Shown: positions 7,022 through 15,243, numbered from the stretch's first letter. The stretch is DNA of 15,947 nt from Flavobacteriaceae bacterium (GCA_014239895.1 JAAZXZ010000095.1:1-15947); one strand, 5' to 3'. Made by a program: numbers and translations. Notes: generated from the letters alone by a model not told the origin.

Positions 7022-8950
7022 ATGGCAAAAAAAAAGAAAAAAATAAAACTTAATGCTAATATTAGTCGTAGGGATTTTATAGGCGGCACCTTAGTTGGAG
7101 TTGGAGCTGCACTTCTATACTCATACAAAGATGTAATAAATACAGTGTCTAAGGATCCACATGGTGTGATTAATGATTCCTGGACCGGTTACGGCGGAAT
7201 AGGTGATTATGCCATTTCTAATGGCAATGTAGCTTCCACCAGAGACGCAGCCCATTTAATAAGAGACGGGTTTACCAATAAAATGCGTGCAGACGCAGAG
7301 GAAACTGGTGAAGAATACGACATGGTCATCATTGGTGGGGGATTTTCTGGTATTGGAGCTGCCTACGAATTTTATAAAAAATATGGTAACACTAAAAAAT
7401 GTCTCATTCTGGAAAACCATCCGGTTTTTGGTGGTGAAGCAAAACAAAATGAATTTGAAGTAGATGGATACAAATTATATGGTCCCCAAGGGTCTAACGA
7501 TTTTGGACCACCACTCAAAGACAGTGGCGGGTTGATTGCCAATATTTATAGAGATACCGGTCTCCCATTTGATTATGATTTTGTTAAACAAGATCCAAAA
7601 AAAACTAAAGTACGTGCTCCACTCGAAAACTATTACGGTGTGTTTTGGGAAGAAGAGCGTTATGACACTGGTTATTTTATGGGTAAGGATTCCAAAACAC
7701 CTTGGGTTATAAATCCGAGAGCCGATAAGTTAGCTCGATTGCCATGGTCCGACAAATTCAAAGCAGAATTGAATCGTGCTTTTGACGACAAAAAGGATTA
7801 CTATACGGGTGCAGATTTAGACCAATGGCTAGACAGCATGTCCTATAAAGATCTATTAGAAAAAGTCATGGGTTTTAGCTCAGAGGTAACTGAGTATTTT
7901 GATCCAATCCTAGCTATTTCTATGGGAGGAGTAGGAGCTGATGTATACTCAGGCTATGCTGCTAAATTACTTGAAATGCCAGGGACACAAGCACGCTATA
8001 CTTACGATAAAAGTAAAAACGATCATGATGTGGGTGCCTACAGTTTTCCGGGAGGTAATTCTGGTATTTTTAGGTATATTATAAAATATCTCATTCCAAA
8101 AAGCATAAAAGGTGGAAAATCATTTGAAGAGATTCTTTTTAATCCCATCAATTTTTCAGCTTTGGATAACACTGAGAACTCAATCCGCATGCGTTTAAAT
8201 GCTACAGCAATAGATGTAAGTCATGAGGGGTTAGCCAAGAATGCAGACTATGTAAACGTATGCTACCATATTGATGGTAGGATTAAGAAAATAAAAGCAA
8301 AAACCGTGGTACTGGGAATTGGTGGATGGGTAGCGCAGAATATTGTCAGTGATATACCAGATTCTATTAAAACGGCTTATAGCCAATTTCATCATTCACC
8401 TATTCTTGTAGTTAATGTCGCAGTACGCAATTGGCGCTTTCTAGATAAGCTTGGCATTTCATCAGGTAGATGGTTCAAAGGGTTTGGGCGTTTTTTTTCA
8501 ATTCGCAGACCCATGATTACTGGTGAGCTAACCCAGCCTTTTGACCCGGAAAAACCAGCAGTTATCACCTTTTATGTGCCATTTAACAACCCGGGTTACC
8601 CCATTAAGGTGCAAGGCGTACTAGGACGAGCGGAACTACTTAGAAAATCCTATGCGCAATACGAGCAAGAAGTCGTTGAACAAATGACCGAAATGTTTGC
8701 AGAATATGGGTTTAATGCTGAGCGTGATATTGCAGGTATTGTTTTAAATCGTTGGGGGCACGCTTATATATCGCCACAACCAGGATTTCATTTTGGTATA
8801 AACGGTGAGGAAGCACCTAAAGAGATTGTAAGAAAAGGATTTGGACGAATTCAATTTGGTCATTCAGAACTCAGCGGTTATATGTCGCACACTCTGGCGC
8901 TTATTGAAGGGTCACGAGCTGCTATTGATATAATGAAACACATTAATTAA
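7022..8950 (+). CDS. Tat-exported FAD-dependent oxidoreductase, spermidine dehydrogenase-like
   Basis: The 642-residue protein starts with a basic region and a twin-arginine signal: SRRDFIGG (15-22, Arg16 and Arg17) followed by a hydrophobic stretch to about 33. It should therefore fold in the cytoplasm, bind its cofactor and be exported to the periplasm by Tat. A dinucleotide-binding fold begins at about 100: MVIIGGGFSGIGAA (101-114), with an acidic Glu131 ending the second strand. Next come GGEAKQNEF (137-145) and, near the C-terminus, NRWGHAY (576-582) and GRIQFGHSELSGYMSHTLALIEGS (608-631), where the FAD-binding fold closes. This layout resembles periplasmic spermidine dehydrogenases, but the substrate is not proven and other amines are possible. 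Its GC content is clearly higher than its neighbours (two hand-counted 60-nt lines give 40% and 48%, against 22% and 30% for lines in the helicase gene and mutS), suggesting transfer. It ends 34 nt before the tRNA terminator. Confidence 0.8.
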   Translation: MAKKKKKIKLNANISRRDFIGGTLVGVGAALLYSYKDVINTVSKDPHGVINDSWTGYGGIGDYAISNGNVASTRDAAHLIRDGFTNKMRADAEETGEEYDMVIIGGGFSGIGAAYEFYKKYGNTKKCLILENHPVFGGEAKQNEFEVDGYKLYGPQGSNDFGPPLKDSGGLIANIYRDTGLPFDYDFVKQDPKKTKVRAPLENYYGVFWEEERYDTGYFMGKDSKTPWVINPRADKLARLPWSDKFKAELNRAFDDKKDYYTGADLDQWLDSMSYKDLLEKVMGFSSEVTEYFDPILAISMGGVGADVYSGYAAKLLEMPGTQARYTYDKSKNDHDVGAYSFPGGNSGIFRYIIKYLIPKSIKGGKSFEEILFNPINFSALDNTENSIRMRLNATAIDVSHEGLAKNADYVNVCYHIDGRIKKIKAKTVVLGIGGWVAQNIVSDIPDSIKTAYSQFHHSPILVVNVAVRNWRFLDKLGISSGRWFKGFGRFFSIRRPMITGELTQPFDPEKPAVITFYVPFNNPGYPIKVQGVLGRAELLRKSYAQYEQEVVEQMTEMFAEYGFNAERDIAGIVLNRWGHAYISPQPGFHFGINGEEAPKEIVRKGFGRIQFGHSELSGYMSHTLALIEGSRAAIDIMKHIN

Positions 8951-8983
8951 GTTAACATGAGACATATGATGATTTTAAATAAA

Positions 8984-9013
8984 AAAGGAGATGAACTTTC
9001 GAACATCTCCTTT
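8984..9013 (-). terminator. Rho-independent terminator of the tRNA operon
   Basis: A perfect 10-bp stem (AAAGGAGATG, 8984-8993, pairing with 9004-9013) closes a 10-nt loop. Read on the minus strand the stem is followed directly by a T-rich run (from 8986 down to about 8977), the classic intrinsic terminator arrangement, 5 nt beyond the 3' end of tRNA-Leu. On the plus strand no long T-run follows, so it probably stops tRNA transcription only, though the hairpin could also protect the 3' end of the flavoprotein mRNA. Confidence 0.85.
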
Positions 9014-9017
9014 CAAG

Positions 9018-9103
9018 TACTGAAGGCGGGACTTGAACCCGCACGGATATTACTATCCATTGGATTTTAAGTCCAACGTGTCTACCAATTCCACCACTTC
9101 AGC
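9018..9103 (-). tRNA. tRNA-Leu, anticodon TAA
   Basis: Read on the minus strand, the 86-nt sequence folds as a class II tRNA. The acceptor is GCTGAAG pairing with CTTCAGT (first pair G-U) plus discriminator A. The anticodon stem TTGGA/TCCAA holds the loop CTTAAAA with anticodon TAA. A long variable arm (GGATA/TATCC) and the T-arm GCGGG-TTCAAGT-CCCGC follow. CCA is not encoded and must be added after transcription. It lies downstream of tRNA-Gly in one transcription unit. Confidence 0.96.
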
Positions 9104-9124
9104 ATTATATAGAATAGTATCTTC

Positions 9125-9199
9125 TGGAGCGAAAGACGGGATTTGAACCCGCGACCCTCACCTTGGCAAGGTGATGCTCTACCCCTGAGCTACTTTCGC
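9125..9199 (-). tRNA. tRNA-Gly, anticodon GCC
   Basis: Minus-strand cloverleaf: acceptor GCGAAAG/CTTTCGC, D-arm GCTC/GAGC, anticodon stem TCACC/GGTGA with loop TTGCCAA (anticodon GCC), and T-arm CGGG-TTCAAAT-CCCG. The discriminator (position 9128) is followed by an encoded CCA (9127-9125), unlike the neighbouring tRNA-Leu. It is the first gene of the two-tRNA operon, about 21 nt upstream of tRNA-Leu. Confidence 0.97.
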
Positions 9200-9236
9200 A
9201 TTATTTAAATGAACGTACACTGTCTCAGTGCGGATG

Positions 9237-9266
9237 CAAATTTATAACAATTTAGGTAAAAGCAAA
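9237..9266 (-). promoter_or_regulatory. Bacteroidota-type promoter of the tRNA-Gly/tRNA-Leu operon
   Basis: On the minus strand TAAATTTG (9244-9237) is a full match to the Bacteroidota -7 consensus TAnnTTTG. A TTTG (9266-9263) lies 18 nt upstream, close to the expected -33 spacing. Transcription would start near 9230, about 30 nt before tRNA-Gly. A small perfect hairpin, CACTG-TCT-CAGTG (9218-9230), occupies the leader between the predicted start and the tRNA. Confidence 0.55.
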
Positions 9267-9295
9267 GGGAATTTTAAAAAAACGATTGTATTTTT

Positions 9296-11902
9296 CTAGT
9301 CTTGTGAATCTGTAATTTTCCTTTTTATTTCACTTAATTTCAATAATGCATCCATAGGAGTCATTGAATTAATATCAATATCTAACAACTCCTCTTTTAT
9401 CTCCTCTAAAGCTGGATCATCCAGTTTAAAAAATTCTAATTGAATATCATCCTTAATTGATTTTATTTCTTTATTAAGCTGTTCGTTAGAATGAGATTTT
9501 TCTAGTTTTTTCAATATAGAATTAGCCTTATTTAAAACTTTTCTTGGCATTCCAGCCATTTTTGCAACGTGTATGCCAAAACTATGTTCACTTCCTCCAG
9601 GAATTAACTTTCTTAAAAATAAAACATCATTTTTTTCTTCTTTTATAGAAACATTGAAGTTTTTGATTCTATCATATGATAAAGTCATTTCATTAAGCTC
9701 GTGATAATGTGTTGCAAAAAGAGTTTTTGCTTTAGTTGAATGATCATGAATAAATTCACTAATAGCCCAAGCTATTGAAATTCCATCATATGTACTAGTC
9801 CCTCTACCAATTTCATCAAGGAGTATTAGACTTCTATCAGAAATATTATTAAGAATTGTAGCTGCCTCATTCATCTCTACCATAAAAGTAGATTCTCCCA
9901 TAGATATATTATCGCTAGCGCCAACTCTAGTAAAAATTTTATCAATTATTCCCATTTTTAAATTTTCTGCAGGAACAAAAGATCCTATCTGAGCCATAAT
10001 AATTATAATTGCGGTTTGTCTTAAAAGAGCAGACTTTCCAGACATGTTTGGGCCTGTTATCATAATTATCTGTTGCTTTTCTCTATCTAAAAATAAATCA
10101 TTTGCTACATAAGGGTTTTCAGCAGCTAATTGTTTTTCTATAACTGCATGCCTTCCCTGAGATATATTTATCTCATATGATTCATCTAACTCTGGCATAC
10201 AATAATTGTTTTCTTTAGCAGTTTGAGCAAATGATGAGAAACAATCTAGTTGAGAAATGATTGATGCATTATTTTGAACTATCTTAATATATTTGTACAT
10301 ATTACTGATCAGCTGCTGAAAAATCTCTATTTCAAGTTCTAATATTCCTTCCTCTGCAACTAAAATTTTAGATTCATATTCTTTTAAATCATCAGTAATA
10401 TAACGCTCAGCATTGACTAAAGTTTGTTTTCTTATCCACTGTTCTGGGACTTTATCCTTATGAGTATTTCTGACTTCAATGTAATAGCCAAAAACATTAT
10501 TAGAAGAAATCTTTAATGAAGGTATTCCTGTAATTTCACTTTGCTCTTGCAACATTTTATCTAAAAAATCTTTACTTGAAAACGCTATACCACGCAAATC
10601 TTCTAATTCTTTAGAAAAATTTGAAGAAATAGAATTTCCTTTTAAAATACTAACTGGAGCTTCTTCATTTAATGTCCTTTCAATAAGTTTCCTTAGTTGA
10701 TTACAATTATCCAAAGAATTTGATAGTTCCTTTAAAGATTTTGCTTTTGATTTTTTTAATAATTTTTTAATAGGTTCTATTGCTGCTAGCGAATTTTTTA
10801 ATTGAATAACTTCTCTTGGATTTATTTTACCCGTAGCAACCTTTGAAATTAATCTCTCTAAATCTCCAATTTCCTTAATATTTTCTTGTATACTACTTAA
10901 TGCCGTTTCATTATCTATTAAATATTTAACTGTCAAGTGTCTGTTTCGAATTAATTTAATATTCTTTGATGGTAAAGCGACCCATCTCTTAAGAAGTCTA
11001 CCTCCCATAGGGGAAATAGTTTTATCAATTACATCGATTAAACTTTTGCCTTCCCTAGAAAATGAATGGAAAATTTCTAAATTTTTAATTGTAAATCCAT
11101 CCATCCATATATAATCATCCTTTGGAATTCTGTTTATAGAAGTAATATGATTGATTTTCTGGTGCTGGGTTTCATTCAAATAATGCATTATAGCTCCAGC
11201 AGAGACAAGCCCATCTTTTAGTTTTTCAACACCAAAACCTTTTAATGATTTTGTGTTGAAATGATTACACAGAGATTCTATTGCAAAATCATATTGATAG
11301 ACCCAGTCCTCTAGAAAAAACAATTGAAAATTATTGTTAAATTTTGATAAAAAATTTAATTTCTTCTGTTTTGAAATAAGTATCTCACTAGGGTCAAAGT
11401 TTTCTAATAATTTTTTTACATAATCAATTGAACCCTCAGCAATTAGAAATTCTCCTGTAGATATATCTAAAAAAGACACACCTATATTGTTGCCAAGATA
11501 TACAGATGCTAGGAAATTATTTGTCTTTGGATTTAATACCCCGTCAATTGTTGCTAATCCAGGTGTTACCAACTCGGTTACTCCTCGCTTTACAATAGTT
11601 TTTGTAAGCTTAGGATCCTCAAGTTGATCACATATAGCAACCCTGTTCCCTGCCTTAATTAGTTTTGGCAAATAGTTGTTTAAAGAATGGTGAGGAAATC
11701 CTGCAAGCTCAGTTTCACTTTGACTCCCAGCGCCTCTTTTTGTTAAAATAATATCTAATATTTTTGATGTTTTAATAGCATCCTCTCCAAAAGTTTCATA
11801 AAAATCTCCTACCCTAAACAACAAAATAGCATCAGGGTGTTTAACCTTAATAGCATTGTATTGCTTCATTAATGGAGTTACTTTTTTTACAATTTTTTGC
11901 AA
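9296..11902 (-). CDS. mutS: DNA mismatch repair protein MutS
   Basis: MutS recognises mismatches and small loops in newly replicated DNA and, with ATP, recruits MutL. The 868-residue length is typical of MutS1. The N-terminal mismatch-binding domain holds GDFYETF (32-38) with the Phe-x-Glu wedge at Phe34-Glu36. Connector and lever/clamp domains follow, including FGYYIEV in the clamp region. The ATPase domain has Walker A TGPNMSGKS (616-624), the STFMVEM signature, Walker B LILLDEIGRGTSTYDG with Asp696 and Glu697, and the FATHYHEL switch. The short C-terminal region ends in a MDALLKLSEIKRK helix typical of Bacteroidota MutS. The start ATG fits the usual K-rich lead before TPLMKQY. It is divergent from the methyltransferase gene across about 100 bp. 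All key residues are present, so the product should be active. Confidence 0.98.
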   Translation of the reverse strand: MQKIVKKVTPLMKQYNAIKVKHPDAILLFRVGDFYETFGEDAIKTSKILDIILTKRGAGSQSETELAGFPHHSLNNYLPKLIKAGNRVAICDQLEDPKLTKTIVKRGVTELVTPGLATIDGVLNPKTNNFLASVYLGNNIGVSFLDISTGEFLIAEGSIDYVKKLLENFDPSEILISKQKKLNFLSKFNNNFQLFFLEDWVYQYDFAIESLCNHFNTKSLKGFGVEKLKDGLVSAGAIMHYLNETQHQKINHITSINRIPKDDYIWMDGFTIKNLEIFHSFSREGKSLIDVIDKTISPMGGRLLKRWVALPSKNIKLIRNRHLTVKYLIDNETALSSIQENIKEIGDLERLISKVATGKINPREVIQLKNSLAAIEPIKKLLKKSKAKSLKELSNSLDNCNQLRKLIERTLNEEAPVSILKGNSISSNFSKELEDLRGIAFSSKDFLDKMLQEQSEITGIPSLKISSNNVFGYYIEVRNTHKDKVPEQWIRKQTLVNAERYITDDLKEYESKILVAEEGILELEIEIFQQLISNMYKYIKIVQNNASIISQLDCFSSFAQTAKENNYCMPELDESYEINISQGRHAVIEKQLAAENPYVANDLFLDREKQQIIMITGPNMSGKSALLRQTAIIIIMAQIGSFVPAENLKMGIIDKIFTRVGASDNISMGESTFMVEMNEAATILNNISDRSLILLDEIGRGTSTYDGISIAWAISEFIHDHSTKAKTLFATHYHELNEMTLSYDRIKNFNVSIKEEKNDVLFLRKLIPGGSEHSFGIHVAKMAGMPRKVLNKANSILKKLEKSHSNEQLNKEIKSIKDDIQLEFFKLDDPALEEIKEELLDIDINSMTPMDALLKLSEIKRKITDSQD

Positions 11903-12002
11903 GAAAATCTTATTAATTAATATTATTTTTACTTAAATATAGCCCTTGCTAATGTAACCAATATTTGTTTTTTTAAAAACTGATTATTAGAAATAATTAA
12001 AA

Positions 12003-12530
12003 ATGAGAAAATTAAAAAATCTAGAACTTAATAGATTATCAATTGAAGAATTTAAAAGCTCTAAGAAAACCCCTATTTCAATTGTTCTTGATGACATTAG
12101 AAGCCTAAATAATATTGGGAGCATATTTAGAAGTGCTGATGCCTTTCTTGTAGATAAAATTTATTTATGCGGAATAACTGCAAAACCTCCAAATAAAGAT
12201 ATTCATAAGACAGCATTGGGGAGTACTGATTCAGTTAACTGGGAATATCATAACAATATTATAGGCCTGATAGATTCATTAAAGAAAACTGGTTTGAAGA
12301 TAATTTCAGTTGAACAAGCAGAAAATGCAACAACTCTTAATAATTTTAAGTATGAGAAAAATGCAAATTACGCATTTGTTTTTGGGAATGAGATCAATGG
12401 TGTTTCTCAAAAAGTAATTAATGCAAGTGATGAAGTTATTGAAATTCCCCAGTATGGTACTAAGCACTCATTTAATATATCAGTATCAGTTGGAATTGTT
12501 TTATGGGATATTTATAATAAAATCAACTAG
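12003..12530 (+). CDS. SpoU/TrmH-family RNA 2'-O-methyltransferase
   Basis: The 175-residue protein is a minimal SPOUT-fold methyltransferase that would transfer a methyl group from S-adenosylmethionine to a ribose 2'-OH in tRNA or rRNA. The three SpoU motifs are present: NNIGSIFRSADA (36-47, with Asn37 and Arg43), FVFGNEINGVS (125-135, with Glu130) and VIEIPQYGTKHSFNISVSVGIVLWD (145-169), which forms the trefoil knot and binds the cofactor. There is no N-terminal RNA-binding extension of the RlmB/TsnR type, so it is closest to short TrmH-like tRNA enzymes; the target nucleotide is not known. A weak promoter candidate AATATTTG (11960-11967) lies 36 nt before the start. The 3' end overlaps the convergent FolK-dNK gene by 8 nt. 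Confidence 0.9.
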   Translation: MRKLKNLELNRLSIEEFKSSKKTPISIVLDDIRSLNNIGSIFRSADAFLVDKIYLCGITAKPPNKDIHKTALGSTDSVNWEYHNNIIGLIDSLKKTGLKIISVEQAENATTLNNFKYEKNANYAFVFGNEINGVSQKVINASDEVIEIPQYGTKHSFNISVSVGIVLWDIYNKIN

Positions 12531-13650
12531 TTATTTCATCTAAAATAGATAAGTAATCCAATCTATTCTCAACGAAATCTAAGTTTGTTATATCTATTAT
12601 CTTAATGTTAAGATCTGGCCTAGACTTAAAAAATTCAAAATACTCTGAATTTATTTTTGAAAGATATTCATTACTAATTTTATTTTCATAGTCTCTTCCT
12701 CTGCTACTAATATTCTTCCGTAGCCGAGGTATATCTTGATTTAGAAAGACAAATAAGTCTGGCTTAAGAGTTTCCTTATACATGTCATAAAAAAGTTTTC
12801 TGTATAAAGAGAATTCGTCTACATTTAAATTTACTTTCGAAAAAATTAGTGATTTGTGAATATCATAATCACTTATTATTAACTCATTGAAAATATTTAA
12901 CTGAGATAAATCCTCTGAAATCTGCTGATACCTTTCAGATAAAAAAGACATCTCAAGGGTAAAAGCATATCTCTCAGGATCATTATAGAATTTTGGCAGA
13001 AATGGGTTGTCTGCAAATCTTTCTAGTATTAATTTTGAATTAAAATCAATTGCTATTTTTTTTGATAAGCTAGTTTTACCAGCTCCAATATTTCCCTCTA
13101 TCGCAATATATTTATACTTGCTTATTTTTAGGTTATTCTTAGGATTAGAAACTTTTAAATTAGTTTTTTCAACTTGACTAGTATCTTTGCAATTTCTTAA
13201 CATTTCTGGAATACTTTCCTTAGTAATTGGATGATTTATTTTTGGATCTATTTCTAATAATGGTGTTAGTACAAATTTTCTATTTTGCATTTTTGGATGA
13301 GGCACCCTTAGCAAACTAGAATCTATAACCATATCTTCGATAAATACGATATCTATATCTATAATTCTAGACTCAGGTGTATTTTCTTTAGTTCTTACTC
13401 TTCCTAAATCTGCTTCAATATCTAACAGATTTTGCATTATATAACTGGGGGTCTCATTTGAAAATATACTAATACAAATATTTAGAAAATCATCACCTTT
13501 AAATCCTATTGATTCTGTCTTATAAATACTGGAGATAGATTCAACAACTGCTATCTTTAGATGAATTAATTCTATTGCTTTCTCAAGGTTTTTTAATTTA
13601 TTCTCAATATTTGATCCTATTGATATATGTATTTTTTTGTAATCATCCAT
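12523..13650 (-). CDS. folK: Fused 6-hydroxymethyl-dihydropterin pyrophosphokinase (FolK) and deoxynucleoside kinase
   Basis: One 375-residue polypeptide joins two enzymes. Residues about 5-155 are HPPK, which pyrophosphorylates 6-hydroxymethyl-7,8-dihydropterin in folate synthesis: ISIGSNI (9-15), LGRVRTKENTPESRIIDIDIVF (82-103) with Arg95 and the Mg-binding pair Asp98/Asp100, and VPHPKMQNRKFVLTPLLEI (116-134). A polar linker (about 156-178) leads to a deoxynucleoside kinase (about 180-372): P-loop GNIGAGKTS (186-194), Glu210 in LERFADNPFLPKFY (the catalytic-Glu region), ISDYDIHKSLIFSK (259-272), and the LID arginines in RGRDYE (317-322). The kinase half resembles the purine deoxynucleoside (deoxyadenosine-type) group, so it likely serves salvage of DNA-derived nucleosides. 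Such FolK-dNK fusions are known in flavobacteria. No frameshift is seen at the junction. Its start faces the divergent transporter gene. Confidence 0.95.
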   Translation of the reverse strand: MDDYKKIHISIGSNIENKLKNLEKAIELIHLKIAVVESISSIYKTESIGFKGDDFLNICISIFSNETPSYIMQNLLDIEADLGRVRTKENTPESRIIDIDIVFIEDMVIDSSLLRVPHPKMQNRKFVLTPLLEIDPKINHPITKESIPEMLRNCKDTSQVEKTNLKVSNPKNNLKISKYKYIAIEGNIGAGKTSLSKKIAIDFNSKLILERFADNPFLPKFYNDPERYAFTLEMSFLSERYQQISEDLSQLNIFNELIISDYDIHKSLIFSKVNLNVDEFSLYRKLFYDMYKETLKPDLFVFLNQDIPRLRKNISSRGRDYENKISNEYLSKINSEYFEFFKSRPDLNIKIIDITNLDFVENRLDYLSILDEITS

Positions 13651-13709
13651 AGTCTATGAACAAATTAAATAAAAGAAATTCATTTATTATCTTTGGTTGT
13701 ATAAAACTT

Positions 13710-14414
13710 ATGAAAAAACAAGATAAATTATTGGCTCAATATATATATTTGATTTTAGGATCCTTATTTATAACATCTTTAGTTGTCTCAAATTTAATTT
13801 TTCAAAAATTCTTTTATTGGCATCCCTTTGAAATAAATATTTTTGGAGAAAAATTATTTGAATTATCAGTTGGGATTCTTCCCTATCCAATAACATTTTT
13901 AATAACAGATTTAATAAGTGAAATCTATGGAAAGAAAAAGGCTAATTCAATTGTAACTGTAGGAATTTTTGCTTCAATTTTTTCAATATTAATTATATAT
14001 GTTGCCAATTCAGTGCCTGCAATAAATGGATCACCAATAAATGATGAACTATTTAACACTGTTTTTGGAAGTACAGCTATAGCTGTATTTGCAAGTATGA
14101 TGAGTTATTTGTTTGCCCAATATATTGATATACAAATCTATCATTTTTGGAAAAATCTAACTAAAGGGAAAATGCTATGGTTAAGGAATAACTTTTCTAC
14201 ATTTTTCTCACAATTTATTGACACATTTACAATTATTCTTCTTTTATGCTTGTCAAATGTTCTAATGTGGGATCAGTTTCTAGGTTTGCTAATTTCAGGA
14301 TTTCTATTTAAAGTTCTCATTGCAATAATTGATACGCCATTCTTATATCTAGGCGTTTATTTGTTTAGAAGAAGGTTTAATCTAAAAATAAATGAAGAAA
14401 TCAATATTGATTAG
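13710..14414 (+). CDS. yhhQ: YhhQ-family queuosine precursor transporter
   Basis: This integral membrane protein belongs to the YhhQ/VUT (formerly DUF165) family, which imports queuosine precursors such as preQ0/preQ1 for tRNA modification. Using the ATG at 13710 gives 234 residues starting MKKQDKLLAQ, which matches relatives. An in-frame ATG at 13656 would add 18 residues and leave only 5 nt to the divergent FolK-dNK start, so it is less likely. Six hydrophobic segments can be drawn. Family signatures are FITSLVVSNLIFQKFF near the N-terminus, LPYPITFLITDLISEIYGKK in the second to third helices, and MLWLRNNFSTFFSQFIDT before the fifth helix. No queuosine synthesis gene is seen nearby, so the substrate is assigned by family only. 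Its last 4 nt overlap the convergent DUF2797 gene. Confidence 0.9.
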   Translation: MKKQDKLLAQYIYLILGSLFITSLVVSNLIFQKFFYWHPFEINIFGEKLFELSVGILPYPITFLITDLISEIYGKKKANSIVTVGIFASIFSILIIYVANSVPAINGSPINDELFNTVFGSTAIAVFASMMSYLFAQYIDIQIYHFWKNLTKGKMLWLRNNFSTFFSQFIDTFTIILLLCLSNVLMWDQFLGLLISGFLFKVLIAIIDTPFLYLGVYLFRRRFNLKINEEINID

Positions 14415-15202
14415 AGAGAAATTTGGATTAAATACCCCTCATGTGCTCTAACATTCAAAACTTTATTTTCTTCAAATATTAAATATTGCCCTTTAATACC
14501 TTTTAAAACTCCTTTAATAACTTGATCATTTTTCAATTTCAAAGATTCTGGCTTAGATGGGGATTCTAGTATTGGGAAATTTATATCAATTATCTTATCC
14601 TTTTCTATAAAGTAATGTATTAGGGTATTTGGAATGAAGTTTTTAGCTTGACTTTTATAATTTAATATATTCTCACTTGTTTTTTTATTAATTAGCATCT
14701 TTCGCCAATTTGTTTTATCAGAAATATATTTTTTGATTGATATCTCAGCAACACCTGCTAGATATCTATTCGGAACTTCTAAAATTTCAATAGCCTGATG
14801 TGCTCCTTGATCAATCCATCTATATGGCGTCTGACTTTTTCTTGTCACTCCAACCTTTATATTTCCTGTATTAGCTAAATATACAATATGAGGCTGAAGT
14901 TGAATTTCTTTTTCATAATTAAGATCTCGTTCTTCAATATTTAAATGAGCCTTACTCAATTCAGGCTTAATTATCCAATCAGCAGCCTGTGGTACATCAA
15001 AGAAACAATTTTTACAAAACCCCTGTCTGTATATTTCAATATCTGAATTGCATGACAGACATTGATAACCTATAAACTTTATTTTTATTTCTCTATTTAA
15101 TAATTGATTCATGCATAGCATATCATCTTCAAAATTCAAATAATACCTTACAGGATTATCAAATTCAGAAATCATTTTTTTTATTACGCCTTGAAAATGC
15201 AT
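14411..15202 (-). CDS. DUF2797 protein with zinc ribbon and GIY-YIG-like motif
   Basis: The 263-residue protein matches the DUF2797 family, whose function is not established. The N-terminal third contains a probable zinc ribbon with two CxxC knuckles, Cys48/Cys51 and Cys63/Cys66 (QCLSC and FCKNC). Next comes a segment reminiscent of GIY-YIG nucleases: HIVYLANTGNIKVGVTRK (105-122), Arg128 in YRWIDQGA (127-134), and Glu153 in a following helix (AGVAEISIKKYI). In true GIY-YIG enzymes the Tyr, Arg and Glu are catalytic. Here the first motif reads VYLA and KVGV, as is usual for this family. A nucleic-acid role is therefore an inference only. The C-terminal part (about 190-263) has no recognised motif. 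It is divergent from the GH3-like gene by 41 nt, where a palindromic TAAATTTA (15213-15220) is the only promoter-like sequence. Confidence 0.85.
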   Translation of the reverse strand: MHFQGVIKKMISEFDNPVRYYLNFEDDMLCMNQLLNREIKIKFIGYQCLSCNSDIEIYRQGFCKNCFFDVPQAADWIIKPELSKAHLNIEERDLNYEKEIQLQPHIVYLANTGNIKVGVTRKSQTPYRWIDQGAHQAIEILEVPNRYLAGVAEISIKKYISDKTNWRKMLINKKTSENILNYKSQAKNFIPNTLIHYFIEKDKIIDINFPILESPSKPESLKLKNDQVIKGVLKGIKGQYLIFEENKVLNVRAHEGYLIQISL

Positions 15203-15243
15203 GAAAATTCGCTAAATTTAGTTGAATAAAAGTAAGAAAAAAA

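Noticed and set aside
13656..13709. Upstream ATG (13656) as the start of the yhhQ gene
   Set aside because: It would add 18 residues not seen in relatives and leave only 5 nt between two divergent genes. The ATG at 13710 fits the family better.
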